Shown here piece after piece: positions 1-10,203 of a stretch of DNA of 64,000 bases (position 1 is the stretch's first letter; each line of letters opens with the position of its first letter). This DNA comes from Lunularia cruciata (Eukaryota; Streptophyta; Marchantiopsida; Lunulariales; Lunulariaceae). Position numbers and translations under genes: made by a program. The notes below the pieces were generated by a model, which was not told the DNA's origin, made no database searches, and saw only the letters and a list, made by a program, of their open reading frames with translations. Location of the stretch: positions 66,650,001 through 66,714,000 of the forward strand of contig OX419757.1 of the NCBI GenBank assembly GCA_948567375.1. Reading direction: 5' to 3'.

Positions 1-50
1 TATTGACTTTGTATTGAAGTAGACATTAGCAATTGAGTGTTGCAGGAACC

Positions 51-1140
51 ATGGATCCGTAATTGCAAGAGCTGGTGCAAGGAATGCAAAGGATGTTGAA
101 TGAATTTCAAGAGATTAAGATGACCATGGAGACATTACAAAGTCAAGTGCAAATCCTCAGGAACGATATAGCCATGCAAGAAGAAGAGCCATCTCAAAAC
201 CTAGTACTTGTGCCTGAAGTACTTGGAGAGGCACCCGTGCCTATGAACCCTATCAATGATGAAGCCACATTGCTACTCCAGATGAAGAAGACCTGTAACA
301 TTGAGCATTACAAGGGGTAGTGTACGATGGGAGTAGTGGAAAATTGGATCTTGAGAATGAATCAATATTTCCGATTGTTCTCAACAGAGATCACAGAGCA
401 TGTTGCAAGCATGTTTGCATGTGGGTACTTGACTGATAAAGCCCTCACATGGTATGATGCTTGGGAACGATCCATGTTGGCAGAGAGAAGGGAGGTCACA
501 TGGACAGCAATGCAAGAAGGATTGCTGAAGAATGTCCAATTGGTGAATGTTGTGTAGATGGCTCGAACTCAACTATGGGGATTGAGACAGAAGAATAGCA
601 TACAAGAGTATGTGGAGGTATTTTTGGATCTACAAGTCGCAATTACCGACATGAGTCAAGCAAAGGCTCTCGACAATTTCAAACAAGGGTTGAAAGAGCG
701 GATTCGCCAAGAAGTCATAATGCAAAATCCTCACACGGTATTTGAAGCCATTGCTTGTGCACAGAGAATAACAAGAGCATTAGGTGGAGGTGAAGGAGTA
801 GTTCCACCTCAACATTATTGGGCAGAAATGCCACACATAGGTGGACCAGTACCAATGGAATTGGGCAACCTTCAATTCCGGGATCAAGGAGCATGACCGC
901 TTCACGGGGAGCAAAGACGGGTAGAAGAACAAAGAGATGGAGTCCCACGAGGAGAAGGGATTCGAGGAGAACAACGCCATTGTTACAATTGTGGCCGTAT
1001 TGGGCACATATCTACCAATTGTCACACTCGTTTCCCTAGAGGCCCTTGGCCTTCTTATAGGCGATCTTTGAACAACATGGAGAGGCACATTGAAGAGGAA
1101 GAGGTAGAAATCACTTTGGAAAATGAAGATCACCAGTAAA
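51..1140 (+). pseudogene. gag of chromovirus A, interrupted
   Basis: Structural capsid gene. The likely start is the ATG at 51 (MDP), with a stop two codons later. The readable pieces are 63-320 (coiled-coil-like N-terminus, LVQGMQRMLNEFQEI), 327-557 (capsid-type ENWILRMNQYFRLF and ALTWYDAWE) and 558-896 (NSIQEYVEVFLDLQ, followed by FKQGLKERIRQEV), typical of a retrotransposon gag. A zinc-knuckle-like CYNCGRIGHISTNCH can be read around 978-1024 in the + frame. Stops and a frame change show it is dead. In a living copy the protein would package element RNA in cytoplasmic particles. Confidence 0.8.
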
Positions 1141-1254
1141 TGTACCTCACGGCCTTACTGGCTCAATAAGGAAGCAAAGAAGCAAGGGAAGGAAGAAGAA
1201 TAATGTGCAAAGATCCCGAAAGGCAACCTCACAATTGATTATCATGAATGGAAT

Positions 1255-4200
1255 CCTTGAAGGTAATCAAGTGAGAGTATTAAGAGATGCGGGAGCATAA
1301 GAGAATTTCTTGTCTTGCTTTGTTGCAATAAGATTGGGAATGGATCTAGAGAGAGATGGGAGTGAAGAAGTAGAGTTACCAAATGGGCAAACAGAGAAGA
1401 TTGAATCATTACCTAGACGGATAACCCTCTCTGTAGGAGAATATCAAGAAGCAATTGAGTGGCAAGTGATATAGTTAGCTTGTTATGATGCAATTTTAGG
1501 CATGCCATGGATGGAGCAATACAACCCTATGGTGGATTGGAGGAAGAAAGTAGTGAGAACCCACCAATGGTCAATCATTGGGGTTAAAGAAAAGTCACAC
1601 ATGCAAAAACTGTCTCTATATGTCATAGGGATGGCAATTGTCTGTAAGATCGATAGATGTTTTATGGGTCTAATAAGAGAAGTCGAGAGTGCACAACTCG
1701 ATGGAAAAATTCTTGAGAAATTAAAGGATGTGGTGGATGAGTTTCAAAATGTCTTTCTTGATGATCTACCTTCAGAATTATCACCAAAAAAGTGAGTAGA
1801 TCACAAAATTGAGACACTCTCGTGGAAGACACCTCCTTGTAAGGCCCCATATTGCCTATCACCTCATGAGTTGGAAGAGTATAAGACTCAAATTGAGGAG
1901 ATGCTGCAGAAAGGGTTCATCCAACCTAGCGTATCACCATATGGGGCCCCTGTCTTGTTTGTGAAGAAGAAGGATGGTATAATGCGCATGTGCATTGACT
2001 ATTGGGGTCTCAATCAGCAAACAATGAAGAACAAATACTCCTTACCTCACATGGATGAACTGTTTGATCAACTCCACGGAGCAAGATACTTCATCAAACT
2101 GAACTTGCGGAGCGGTTACAATCAAATCCAATTTGCAGAGGAGGATGTGTACAAAATTGCCTTTTGAACCAAGTATGGCCACTTTGAGTATCTTGTGATG
2201 CCTTTTGGCCTCACCAATGCACCTGCCACTTTCATGAGTCTAATGAATGACATATTTTGTCCATACTTGGATAAGTCTGTTATCGTCTTCTTGGATGATA
2301 TCTTAGTATATAGTAGCACGATGACAGAACATAAACAACATCTACGAGAGGTCCTCCAGATTCTAAGACAGAATCAATTGTATGCCAAAATCTCAAAGTG
2401 TGAGTTTTGCAAGTCTGAAGTAGACTACTTAGGGCATAGAGTAAGTGCAAATGGCATTCAAGTATTGACAGATAAAATAGAGGTCATTCAAAAATAGAAT
2501 GCCCCAGAAGATCAGACTCAACTTAAGAGCTTCTTGGGGTTGACGGGATTCTATCATAGATTTGTCAAGGACTTCTCCAAGGTTGCACAACCTTTAACGG
2601 AACTACTTGGCAAGGGGAAGAAGTGGACATGGGGAATTGCACAAGAGTTGGCCTTTCAAGAATTGAAGGCCGCCTTGCTACATGCACCAATCTTGAAGTG
2701 GTATGACCCAAAACAACCAATCAAGTTGGCTACAGATGCATCAGACGTAGCAATAGGAGCAGTCCTACAACAAGAGTGGCATGACAGATGGCATCCAATT
2801 GCATATTTCTCTTGAAAGTTGTTACCGGCAGAGTGCAACTACCACACCACGGAAAGAGAAGAGTTGGCCATTGTTCTAGCAACCAAGCATTGGAAGCACT
2901 ACCTAGGCAAGAAGGCATTTGTAGTAGAGAGAGACCAAAAACCTCTAGTCTACCTCAAGACGCAAAAAGATCTATCTTGTTGCCAAATTTGGTGGGCAAA
3001 TTGGCGACAATGCTTCAACATGACAATCACCTACGTGGAGGTAAGAAGCAACTTGCAAATGCATTCACCCGCATGCCAATGGCAAACAACTTGGTTGTAG
3101 AGGTTAAGATTAACGCTAAATTCTGGCAAGAGATTTTGGTTACTACAAAAACTAATCCACAGATTGTAGAAGCACAATCATCCAAAGGTGTCACCAGCAC
3201 CCAAGGACTCACCTTTCGGGATGGGAGATTATGGATCCCAAATGTCCCAAAATTACGCATCACCATTCTAGCAGAATGTCATGATTTGGCCATTGCAGCT
3301 CATGTCGGAGTGGACAAGACCTTGGATGTAGTTAAGCGCCATTACTATTGGCCCAAGATGAGCAACGAAATGATGGACTATGTGTGTAGCTGCCTACTTT
3401 TTCAATAGAACAAAGCTTCTAATCAAGCTCTTGTAGGGCTCCTTCAACCTCTCCCCACTCCTACCCAACGTTGGGAACAAGTGAGTATGGATCTCGTCTG
3501 TGAATTACCCAAGACCACCTCATGGTTTGATTCCATTGTGGTCTTTGTGGACCGGCTCAGCAAAATGATTCATGTACGCCCTACCACCAAGGAGATGACC
3601 GCTCCACAACTAGCTCAATTATACTTAGATGCAGTCTTTGCTCACCATGGCTTGTTTAGAGTATTCATCACCGATAGAGGCACCCAATTCACTAGTTTGT
3701 TTTGGCAAACACTCTTTGGTTTCTTCAAAACCAAGTTGACCATGTCCACAACTTACCACCCACAAACAGATGGCCAAACAGAGTGGGCTAATTGCACGAT
3801 TGAAGACATATTACGCGGCTTCACCTTAGAAGAGCAAGAGAGGTGGGACACCCTACTCCAGTTGGTGGAATTTGCTTACAACAATTCAGTGAATGCATAC
3901 ACCCAGGTTACTCCGTTCTTCGTCATGTATGGTGAGCATCCCTTCACACCTTCTAGCTTGATGAAGATTCGTCCAGTGGCTACTAAGGTCGATGCAGTCA
4001 ACACATTTGTTTCTAGAATCCAACAAGGTGTGGAGAGCGCCAATCATAGATTACAGATTGCGCAAAATCGACAAAAGTAGTATGCTGATGCACACTGTAG
4101 GCACATGGAGTTCAATGTTGGGGGATCAAGTGTGGCTATCAACAACCAACCTCACATTAGTTGGACCTCGTAAGCTCAAACCTTGTTTTATTGGGCCTTT

Positions 4201-4560
4201 CTCAATTCTTCATCACATTGACGCTATGGCCTATCACCTTGAGCTACCACCACACATGAAGATCCATCTAGTGTTCCATGTCTCCCTACTACACAGATAT
4301 GCTACCCGATTAGGCCAGGGTCATTCCACACAAGACATTTGACCTTGTCCAACACTCATTGATGGCACAAAGGAATATGAAGTGGAGTGGATTCTCCAAA
4401 ACGCATGCGTGGTACTCGCCATCCGTGGATGGACTATCTAGTACAATGGAAAGGTTACCCCCTCTATAAAGCAACCTGGGAGCCCGTTGCCAATTTGGCA
4501 CATGCAACGGTGTTGGTGCAAGCATTTGAGCAAAAATTGCACAACGAGGACGTTGCGTCT
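1255..4560 (+). pseudogene. pol of chromovirus A: PR-RT-RNase H-INT-chromodomain, interrupted
   Basis: Reverse transcriptase is clear from about 1910: [19 protein letters not shown], then [17 protein letters not shown] and the catalytic [13 protein letters not shown] (the gypsy form of YxDD) at about 2280. RNase H follows (KLATDASDVAIGAVLQQ, about 2725; TTEREELAIV, about 2850). Integrase has a zinc-binding H...H start (ECHDLAIAAHVGVDK, about 3275) and the core D and D with HPQTDGQTE (about 3760). A chromodomain (VEWIL, then YLVQWKGYPLYKATWEPV over two frames) lies at about 4383-4500. In-frame stops occur at about 2165, 2495, 2814, 3406 and 4078. The + frame that reads into integrase from about 2788 begins out of frame over RNase H and is genuine only from about 3090. 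Confidence 0.86.
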
Positions 4561-4561
4561 T

Positions 4562-4576
4562 AAAAGGAGGGAGGTC
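4562..4576 (+). other. polypurine tract of element A
   Basis: Purine run aaaaggagggagg directly upstream of the 3' LTR. In LTR retrotransposons this primes plus-strand DNA synthesis; its position right after the chromodomain stop supports the LTR boundary. Confidence 0.65.
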
Positions 4577-5309
4577 TATAATACCAAGAGCTAGCCATAT
4601 GATCTAGATGTGAAATTTGGTTTGGTAACATCTAGAATGATGTTATACATGATGGTCAAAATAGATAAGATAGAAGTATCACCAAAAGAGTACTTCTACT
4701 AATAGGGCAGAAACCAAAATAGACTTGAGAACTGTAGAACCAATATCTAGACATATGATTTAAAGGTGAGAATTGGTTTGGTAACATCTGGAAGGATGTT
4801 ACACATGATGGACTAAACAGATCAGAAAGAGGTATCACCAAAAGGGGACTTCTACTAATAGAGTAGGAACCGAAATATGCCTAAAATCTTTGAAGGCAAT
4901 TTCGGAGGCCTAAATGGATGAATTAGGCCTCAAAAATGTGCTGACCCCCCCAAATAGAGGAAAGGCTGGCCTTCCCTCCCCTCCACTTTATCTTGTCGAG
5001 AGCTTTCCAACGGTACCTTACGTGATTATGAGATTCCTATAGGAAGATTCTCTAAAAGATTCCCTCCGGTCAAAGCTTGTTTGATAAACCAGATATGACT
5101 TATACCAAACATGTCACCCATCCAAGTAAGTAATCCAAGGGTGGAGCTTGCTGACATGTCACCTATCTATGTCCCTAATCCTATGGTGGAGCTTCCTTGG
5201 AGGAGATCCTCTTTGTCTATATAATAAAGAGAAGGTGCTCCTTTGGGGTATCGAATGTTTGAGTGTGCAATCTGTGTTTTCTCTCTTCTCTTGTCCTCGG
5301 AGTATTACA
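4577..5309 (+). repeat. 3' LTR of chromovirus A
   Basis: About 733 bp. It starts tataatac and ends gtattaca; with a single G-to-A change at the second base this is a TGTAATAC...GTATTACA terminal inverted pair, the usual TG...CA form. A TATA-like tatataataaa lies at 5218-5228, about 80 bp before the end, where an LTR promoter is expected. The LTR contains an internal diverged direct repeat of about 156 bp period (copies from about 4596 and 4752, both with ggtttggtaacatct and atcaccaaaag). The 5' partner is outside the window, so LTR divergence cannot be measured. Confidence 0.7.
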
Positions 5310-5444
5310 CCTGCTTGGGGTTAATCTAGTAACAAAGCCTCCCAAGAAGCTTCCTAGATGCTTCTGGAATATTTTGGTTTAATTTGGTTTATTCTCTACT
5401 TCGTTAGCCTTATTAACTACATCACTAAACTCCATATTGTTACA
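5310..5444 (-). repeat. 3' LTR remnant of chromovirus B
   Basis: Reads on the minus strand as tgtaacaatatggagtttag and matches the LTR start at 15897-16039 and that of element C (8587, 13802), including the agaagcttcctagatgcttct block. Only the first 135 bp of the LTR are present; similarity stops at 5310, next to the 3' end of element A. Confidence 0.8.
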
Positions 5445-5458
5445 TATTCCCTCACCGC

Positions 5459-8400
5459 TAGTTGGTGACGTCCTTGTCACCAATGAAGCTTCAAACTCTT
5501 GGATGGCCAATTGTGCATTTTGGAGATGAGAAAGAGGTTCCCATGTGGCATCATGAAGGGGATACTCTTTCCAAAGGACCTTGTACTCCGTATGTTGTCA
5601 ACGGCCTCGTTGAATATGGTGATGTGCAAGGATACAATCAACTCTTCTCATCATGATCATTGATAGAGATAGAAGGAGGGGGAGTTGGACTCAAGAGGAA
5701 AAAGAAGGATTAGGAACAAAGGGTTTCAACTTGGATACATGAAAGACAAGATGGATGTGCATATGACAAGGCAAGACAGGTTGATAAGCAACAAGAGAGA
5801 CAATTTGGGTGATATCAAAGGGTCCTATCCAATTAGGGACGAGTTTACAAACTTGGGTATCAAGTGGGAGAGGGAGGTTATTGGATGAGAGCATGACCTT
5901 ATCACCAACTTGAAAGCTAAGATCGCAACGATGGTGATCCGCATATTGTTTTTGCTGATTTTGAGCAACAAGGAGATGAGATTTGGCTTGTTTGAGGAAT
6001 TGGGAGATGGTGGTCAAGAAGGAGGAAGTATGAGGGACATGAGATGGGAGAGGAGCAAGAAGGGAATCTGGAACAAGTGGATCTTGGCCAAAATTAAGAA
6101 AGAAAGGAGAGAATCCGGTGCTTGCCTGTTTAGAATTATTGTATGCAAACTCCGCAATTGCAAAACATTCATCCCAATTAGTATAATAAATATTGACAAA
6201 GGCACAAAGCATATCTTCCAAGGTACAATTTGCACGTTCAGTTTGTCTAAGGTTGGAGCATCCATAGTATCAACCATTGGTGCCAAATGGATTTTCTTAC
6301 TAAGCTTATCCACAAACACCACAATTGATGTGTGACCTTGCTTTGTCTTGGGCAAGGAGGTGATGAGACCTGAGTTCACATGTTCCCAGTGAGTAGTTGG
6401 GATGGGGAGTGGTTGAAGGAGCACACTCGGCTTTTGGTTACTAGACTTGTTACGTTGACAACTCTCACACAATCGGACAAACTCCCAAACATCTTGTGCC
6501 ATGTTGGGCCACCACCATTGGTGTTGGAGGGTTCCCAAACTCTTGTCCACACCCATGTGACCAACTATTGGTAAATCATGGGCTTCTTGAAGGCACACAA
6601 GTCGGAGATCACCTTTGGCTAGAACATAGATCCGCTCCTCATGGAATAGAAGGTCTTCCTTGAAGGAGAAGGTGTTGTACTCCTTGTCACATGCTGTCAA
6701 ACGACCATGTACCATTTGGAAGAAGGGATCTTGTTGTAGAGCTAACCAAAACTCATTATGGACCTTGGAATCAATTGACACCATCATAATGGCCGCCGTG
6801 ATGAGAGGAAGAGACTTCAAATCAGGTCATTGTGATAGAGCATCAGGGATGACATGGAACTGACCTGGTTTGTACTTAATTTTGATGTCAAACAATTGGA
6901 ATTACTTCTCCCATCAATGATGTCAACTCTTCATGTGTTCCAAGTGTAGGGTCTGCCACAATGGCTTGTGATCAGTTTGCATGATCACTTGTTTCCCTAA
7001 GAGATAATGCCTCCATACCTTGGTGGCATATACCATCGCAAGTTGTTCCCCATCTTGAGCAGAGTAATTTCTTTTAGCTATATTTAGTTGGCAAGACACA
7101 AAGGCAATGGGATGGTCCATTTGGGAATTCCTATTGCAACACGGCTCCAATTGCAAAGTTAGAAGCATCAAAATCAACCACACAAGGTAGTTGAGGATCA
7201 TATGGTTGAAGAATGGGTCTTGAAGACACCATATGTTTCAACTTCTTGAATGCTTCTTCATGCTTGGTGGTCCACTAGAAGCTCAAGTTCTTCCCTAAGA
7301 GGTCAGTCAATGGTGCAGCCACATGAGAATAATAGTGGATACACCATCTGTAAACATTGGCCAATCCATTTGAATGCCCATACTTCCATAGCATCCTTTG
7401 GAGTAGGGCAATTGGTAATGGCCTTGATTTTCTCCTCTTCCATCTTGATCTCCTCCAATGAGATCTTGTGACTCAAGAAGGTAACCTCCTTCTACCAAAA
7501 GTCACTTTGACTTCTTGTTGTAAAATTTCCATTATCATAGTTGTCTTAGGACTTATTGCATATGATTCATGTGTTATGCCTCTGTCTTGCTATAGATTAA
7601 CATATCTTCCAAGAACACCACCACGTACCAATCCAATAGTCTATCCAACACCTGATGCATCTGATCCATGAAGACTATTGGAGCATTAGTGAGCCCGAAA
7701 GGTAGAACTCTTCTCTTGAAATGCACATACCTTATGCAAAAGGTAGTCTTTTGCACATCCTCCCTGTCAATAAGGGTTTACCAATAGCCGTTGCAAAGAT
7801 CCAACTTGGAAAATTATTGTGCTCCACTTAGTTGATCAAGCAAGGAATATCCATTCTTCACTGTTTGCTTATTGAGCCCACGGTAATCAATATAGAAACA
7901 AAGTCCTACGTCCTTCTTTGGAATGAATAGTACTAGTGCTCCCCAAGGAAAGGTACTATGTCATATGAAGTCCTTCTCCAACAACTCCGTAAGTGTTGTT
8001 CACAACTCCTCCAACTCCTTTGGTGAGAGCCGATAGATTGGTCTACTCATTGGAATACTCCTTGGCAATAACTCAATCTTGAAGGGCATACCATGATTGG
8101 AGGGTAATCCTTCTAATAGATCATCTGGAGCATGTCCGCAAACTCTTGAACTATCTGATCAACCATTGCTTGATGAGGCTCTTGGCCCTCCTCAGATTGT
8201 CCTTGTGTAATCAGCTTGATCCACACCGTAAAAATAGACTTATCTTCCTCCAAAGCTTGCTCTATGGCTGCTTCACTGACAAATTTCCCATCTTGGAACT
8301 CATCTCCCTTCAAGGTTTGATCTATTGCTACCTTCTTGACAAAATTCTCATTTTGAGACTGACTATTCTTAGGTGTCTTGTCAAAAATTCCTACCTTGGT

Positions 8401-8586
8401 GTTGTACTTGAATTTATCATTGGTTCCAATCAAATTGAACCTTATGATGTTCAAGCCAAGGTAATCCTAGAATGACATCATAGCGTAGAAGTGCCACTAT
8501 AAACCCCATACATTCCAAATACTCCTTCCCAATCTTGAAGGTAACAGGATGTGAGGTAAAGAATGCAAAACTCTTTCTACCATCCG
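5459..8586 (-). pseudogene. pol of chromovirus B (distal PR, RT, RNase H, INT, chromodomain), interrupted
   Basis: Minus-strand frames show protease-distal sequence at 8113-8586, reverse transcriptase at about 8100-7250 ([32 protein letters not shown]: the second catalytic position is E-D rather than D-D), RNase H at about 7200-6900 (QDGEQLAMVYATKVWRHYLL), and integrase at 6820-5690 (zinc-binding HDLPIVGHMGVDKSL; HWEHVNSGLITSLPKTKQGH; AFVNIYYTNWDECFAIAEFA), with a chromodomain region at about 5650-5460. Many stops and frame changes. The longest clean frame is 6014-6820, whose C-terminal part has left the integrase frame. Confidence 0.83.
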
Positions 8587-9010
8587 TGTAATAGTATGGA
8601 GTTTAGCGACACATGTAGTAAGGCTAACAAAGTAGAGAATAAGCCAAATTAGCATAGAATATTCCAAAAGCATCTAGGAAGCTTCTTAGGAAGCTTCTCG
8701 ACTAGTTAACTTGCGCCCCAAGTAGGTAGCTTCTAGAAGGAAACTTCTAGAAGCTTCTAACTAGCTTAGCTTGCACGCCAAGTAGGCAGCTTCTAGAAGG
8801 AAGCTTCTTGAGAAGCTTCCTAGTTAACTTGGCTTGCACTCTAAGAAAGCGGCTCAAGGAAGATTCTTGAGAAGCTTCTCAAGTACCTTGTATGCTACCT
8901 ATAAATTCCAAAGCCAAAGCTCATGCTAGGCATTTGGAGTTTTCCTTCATTCAAGTGTCCCAATGTGAGTTTCATTCTCCTATTTCTCTCCTCGGATTTA
9001 GTTTTTTACA
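8587..9010 (+). repeat. 5' LTR of chromovirus C
   Basis: 424 bp, from tgtaatagtatgg to gttttttaca (TG...CA). Contains a TATA box (tataaat, 8900-8906) and several agaagctt-type palindromic blocks described separately. Matches the LTRs at 13802-14234 and, inverted, 15628-16039. Confidence 0.9.
8731..8757 (+). promoter_or_regulatory. heat-shock-element-like cluster in 5' LTR of C
   Basis: The stretch has TTCTAGAA at 8731-8738 and TTCTAGAAGCTTC at 8745-8757. The latter is a perfect three-unit heat-shock element of the form TTCnnGAAnnTTC. More GAAnnTTC pairs occur at about 8691-8698, 8800-8818 and 8862-8880 of the same LTR. Such elements bind trimeric heat-shock factors; a heat-activated LTR is known for the copia family ONSEN in Arabidopsis. 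The match is seen directly; heat response is inferred. Confidence 0.6.
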
Positions 9011-9011
9011 T

Positions 9012-9023
9012 TGGTATCAAAGC
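9012..9023 (+). other. primer-binding site of element C
   Basis: tggtatcaaagc, one mismatch from TGGTATCAGAGC, the complement of the plant initiator tRNA-Met 3' end; two bases after the 5' LTR. It would prime minus-strand DNA synthesis. Confidence 0.8.
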
Positions 9024-9282
9024 AAGAATGAGATAAATGGAGTTTATGGACCACCAAATCCACTTCCACCAAACCATTGGGATTTTCACATCTAAGTACT
9101 ACCCAAGCATCATTTTACACAATTCATCACCTCACACTTTGGACAAGATTTCCTACATATGATCACCATATTTGAGGAACCCTTGGTGCTTCCAATTGTA
9201 ACTTATGAAGAACAATGGACGTGTTGTTTCTATGTGTTAATAAATTAGATAGATTAGGAGTGGTGTGATAGAGTAGGAACCA

Positions 9283-10180
9283 TGACGGAAATACCCGATG
9301 TTATCCTTGCTATGTAGCAACAAATCAAGCACCTTACTCGATTGTTGGATGAACAAGATCTTTGATAACAAGAGCAGGTGGAGAGAGTACCAATTTGAGA
9401 AGGAGAAGATTGGATCAGATTCCCTAAACCTAAGGTATTTGAAGGCAAGAATCTTCCGGGTGTAGTGGAGAATTTTGTGTTTGATTGTGAATGTTATTTT
9501 GAAGCTACCAATCTACAAGATGAGCAAGAATAGATTCTCTTGGCTTCTAGCCAATTGGATGGAGTAGCAAAGCTATGGTGGAGATTCCAAGTGGAGTGAG
9601 CTAAACAACAAATTTTTCCACCAATCTTGACATGGGCAGAATTCAAGATCACAATAATTAGTCGGTTCCAAGTTATAAATGCCACACGAGCTGCACGAGA
9701 TAAGTTGAAATAGATAGGCTCTATAAGAAGTTACATTATGTAGTTCCAAAACACCATCATGCAAATTCCAGATATATTGGAAGGTGAAGCTTTGGATCAA
9801 TTTGTGAGAGGCTTGAAGGCGAGAACCAAATTAGAGGTAACCATGAGAGAGCCACAACACTTGGAGGAAGCCATGCGGTTGGCCAAACGTTTTGATTCCT
9901 TGGTGACAACAACTTGGTCTCGACCTTGACCTCCATAGAGCCTACCAACACACTACACATAGTGGAGGAGCCAGCACCAATGGAGATTGATGCCATTCAA
10001 CAAAGACCACTTGGCATGGTAGATAGAGAGAAATTGCAACAAAATGGTGGTTGTTTTTATTGTCGCCAATTGGGGCATCGCATTGCTGAAAGTCCACTCA
10101 AGAATGGATGACCTTGACAAGTTGCCCAAGTGGAGGTTGTGAAGCAGAATGATCAGAGAAATGAGGAATCCTAGTAGGAG
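9283..10180 (+). pseudogene. gag of chromovirus C, interrupted
   Basis: Frame starts MTEIPDVILAM at about 9283, followed by the capsid core (PKPKVFEGKNLPGVVENF at about 9426, LASSQLDGVAKLWWRF at about 9540, EGEALDQFVRGLKARTKLEV at about 9781) and a zinc knuckle CFYCRQLGHRIAES at about 10050. The last knuckle position is Ser in place of Cys, consistent with one base change. About ten in-frame TAG/TGA/TAA codons break it. Shares its sequence with the minus-strand gag of element B. Confidence 0.82.
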
Positions 10181-10203
10181 ATTTTGAGCCACCTACTGGA
10201 AGC

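Larger units (their letters stand above)
1..5309 (+). mobile_element. Ty3/gypsy chromovirus A (5' LTR outside window, decayed)
   Basis: Order gag, protease, reverse transcriptase, RNase H, integrase, chromodomain, polypurine tract, 3' LTR on the + strand, which is the Ty3/gypsy order; the terminal chromodomain makes it a chromovirus. The window opens inside the element just upstream of gag, so the 5' LTR and primer-binding site lie to the left. The 3' LTR ends at 5309, where the sequence changes abruptly into the LTR of element B, so A appears to have inserted into that LTR. Both gag and pol have several in-frame stops and the element cannot be autonomous. Right flank is cctgc (5310-5314); its partner copy would lie outside the window. 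Confidence 0.88.
5310..8586 (-). mobile_element. Ty3/gypsy chromovirus B, 3' half (minus strand, nested host)
   Basis: Minus-strand chromovirus of the same family as element C. This part holds a truncated 3' LTR (5310-5444), polypurine tract (about 5445-5458), chromodomain, integrase, RNase H, reverse transcriptase and the distal protease. At 8586 the protease frame is cut by the 5' LTR of element C and resumes at 14235 on the other side. At 5310 the LTR is cut by element A. B is therefore the host of two later insertions, and its LTR remainder should lie left of the window. Confidence 0.85.

Noticed and set aside
2788-3090. N-terminal third of a 206-codon plus frame in element A
   Set aside because: It reads RNase H DNA in the wrong frame; only the part after about 3090 matches integrase.
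8680-8880. Regular agaagcttct repeats suggesting a CRISPR-like or satellite array
   Set aside because: Spacing is irregular, units are palindromic HindIII-type blocks, and the stretch is part of an LTR found three times; better read as clustered heat-shock-like elements.
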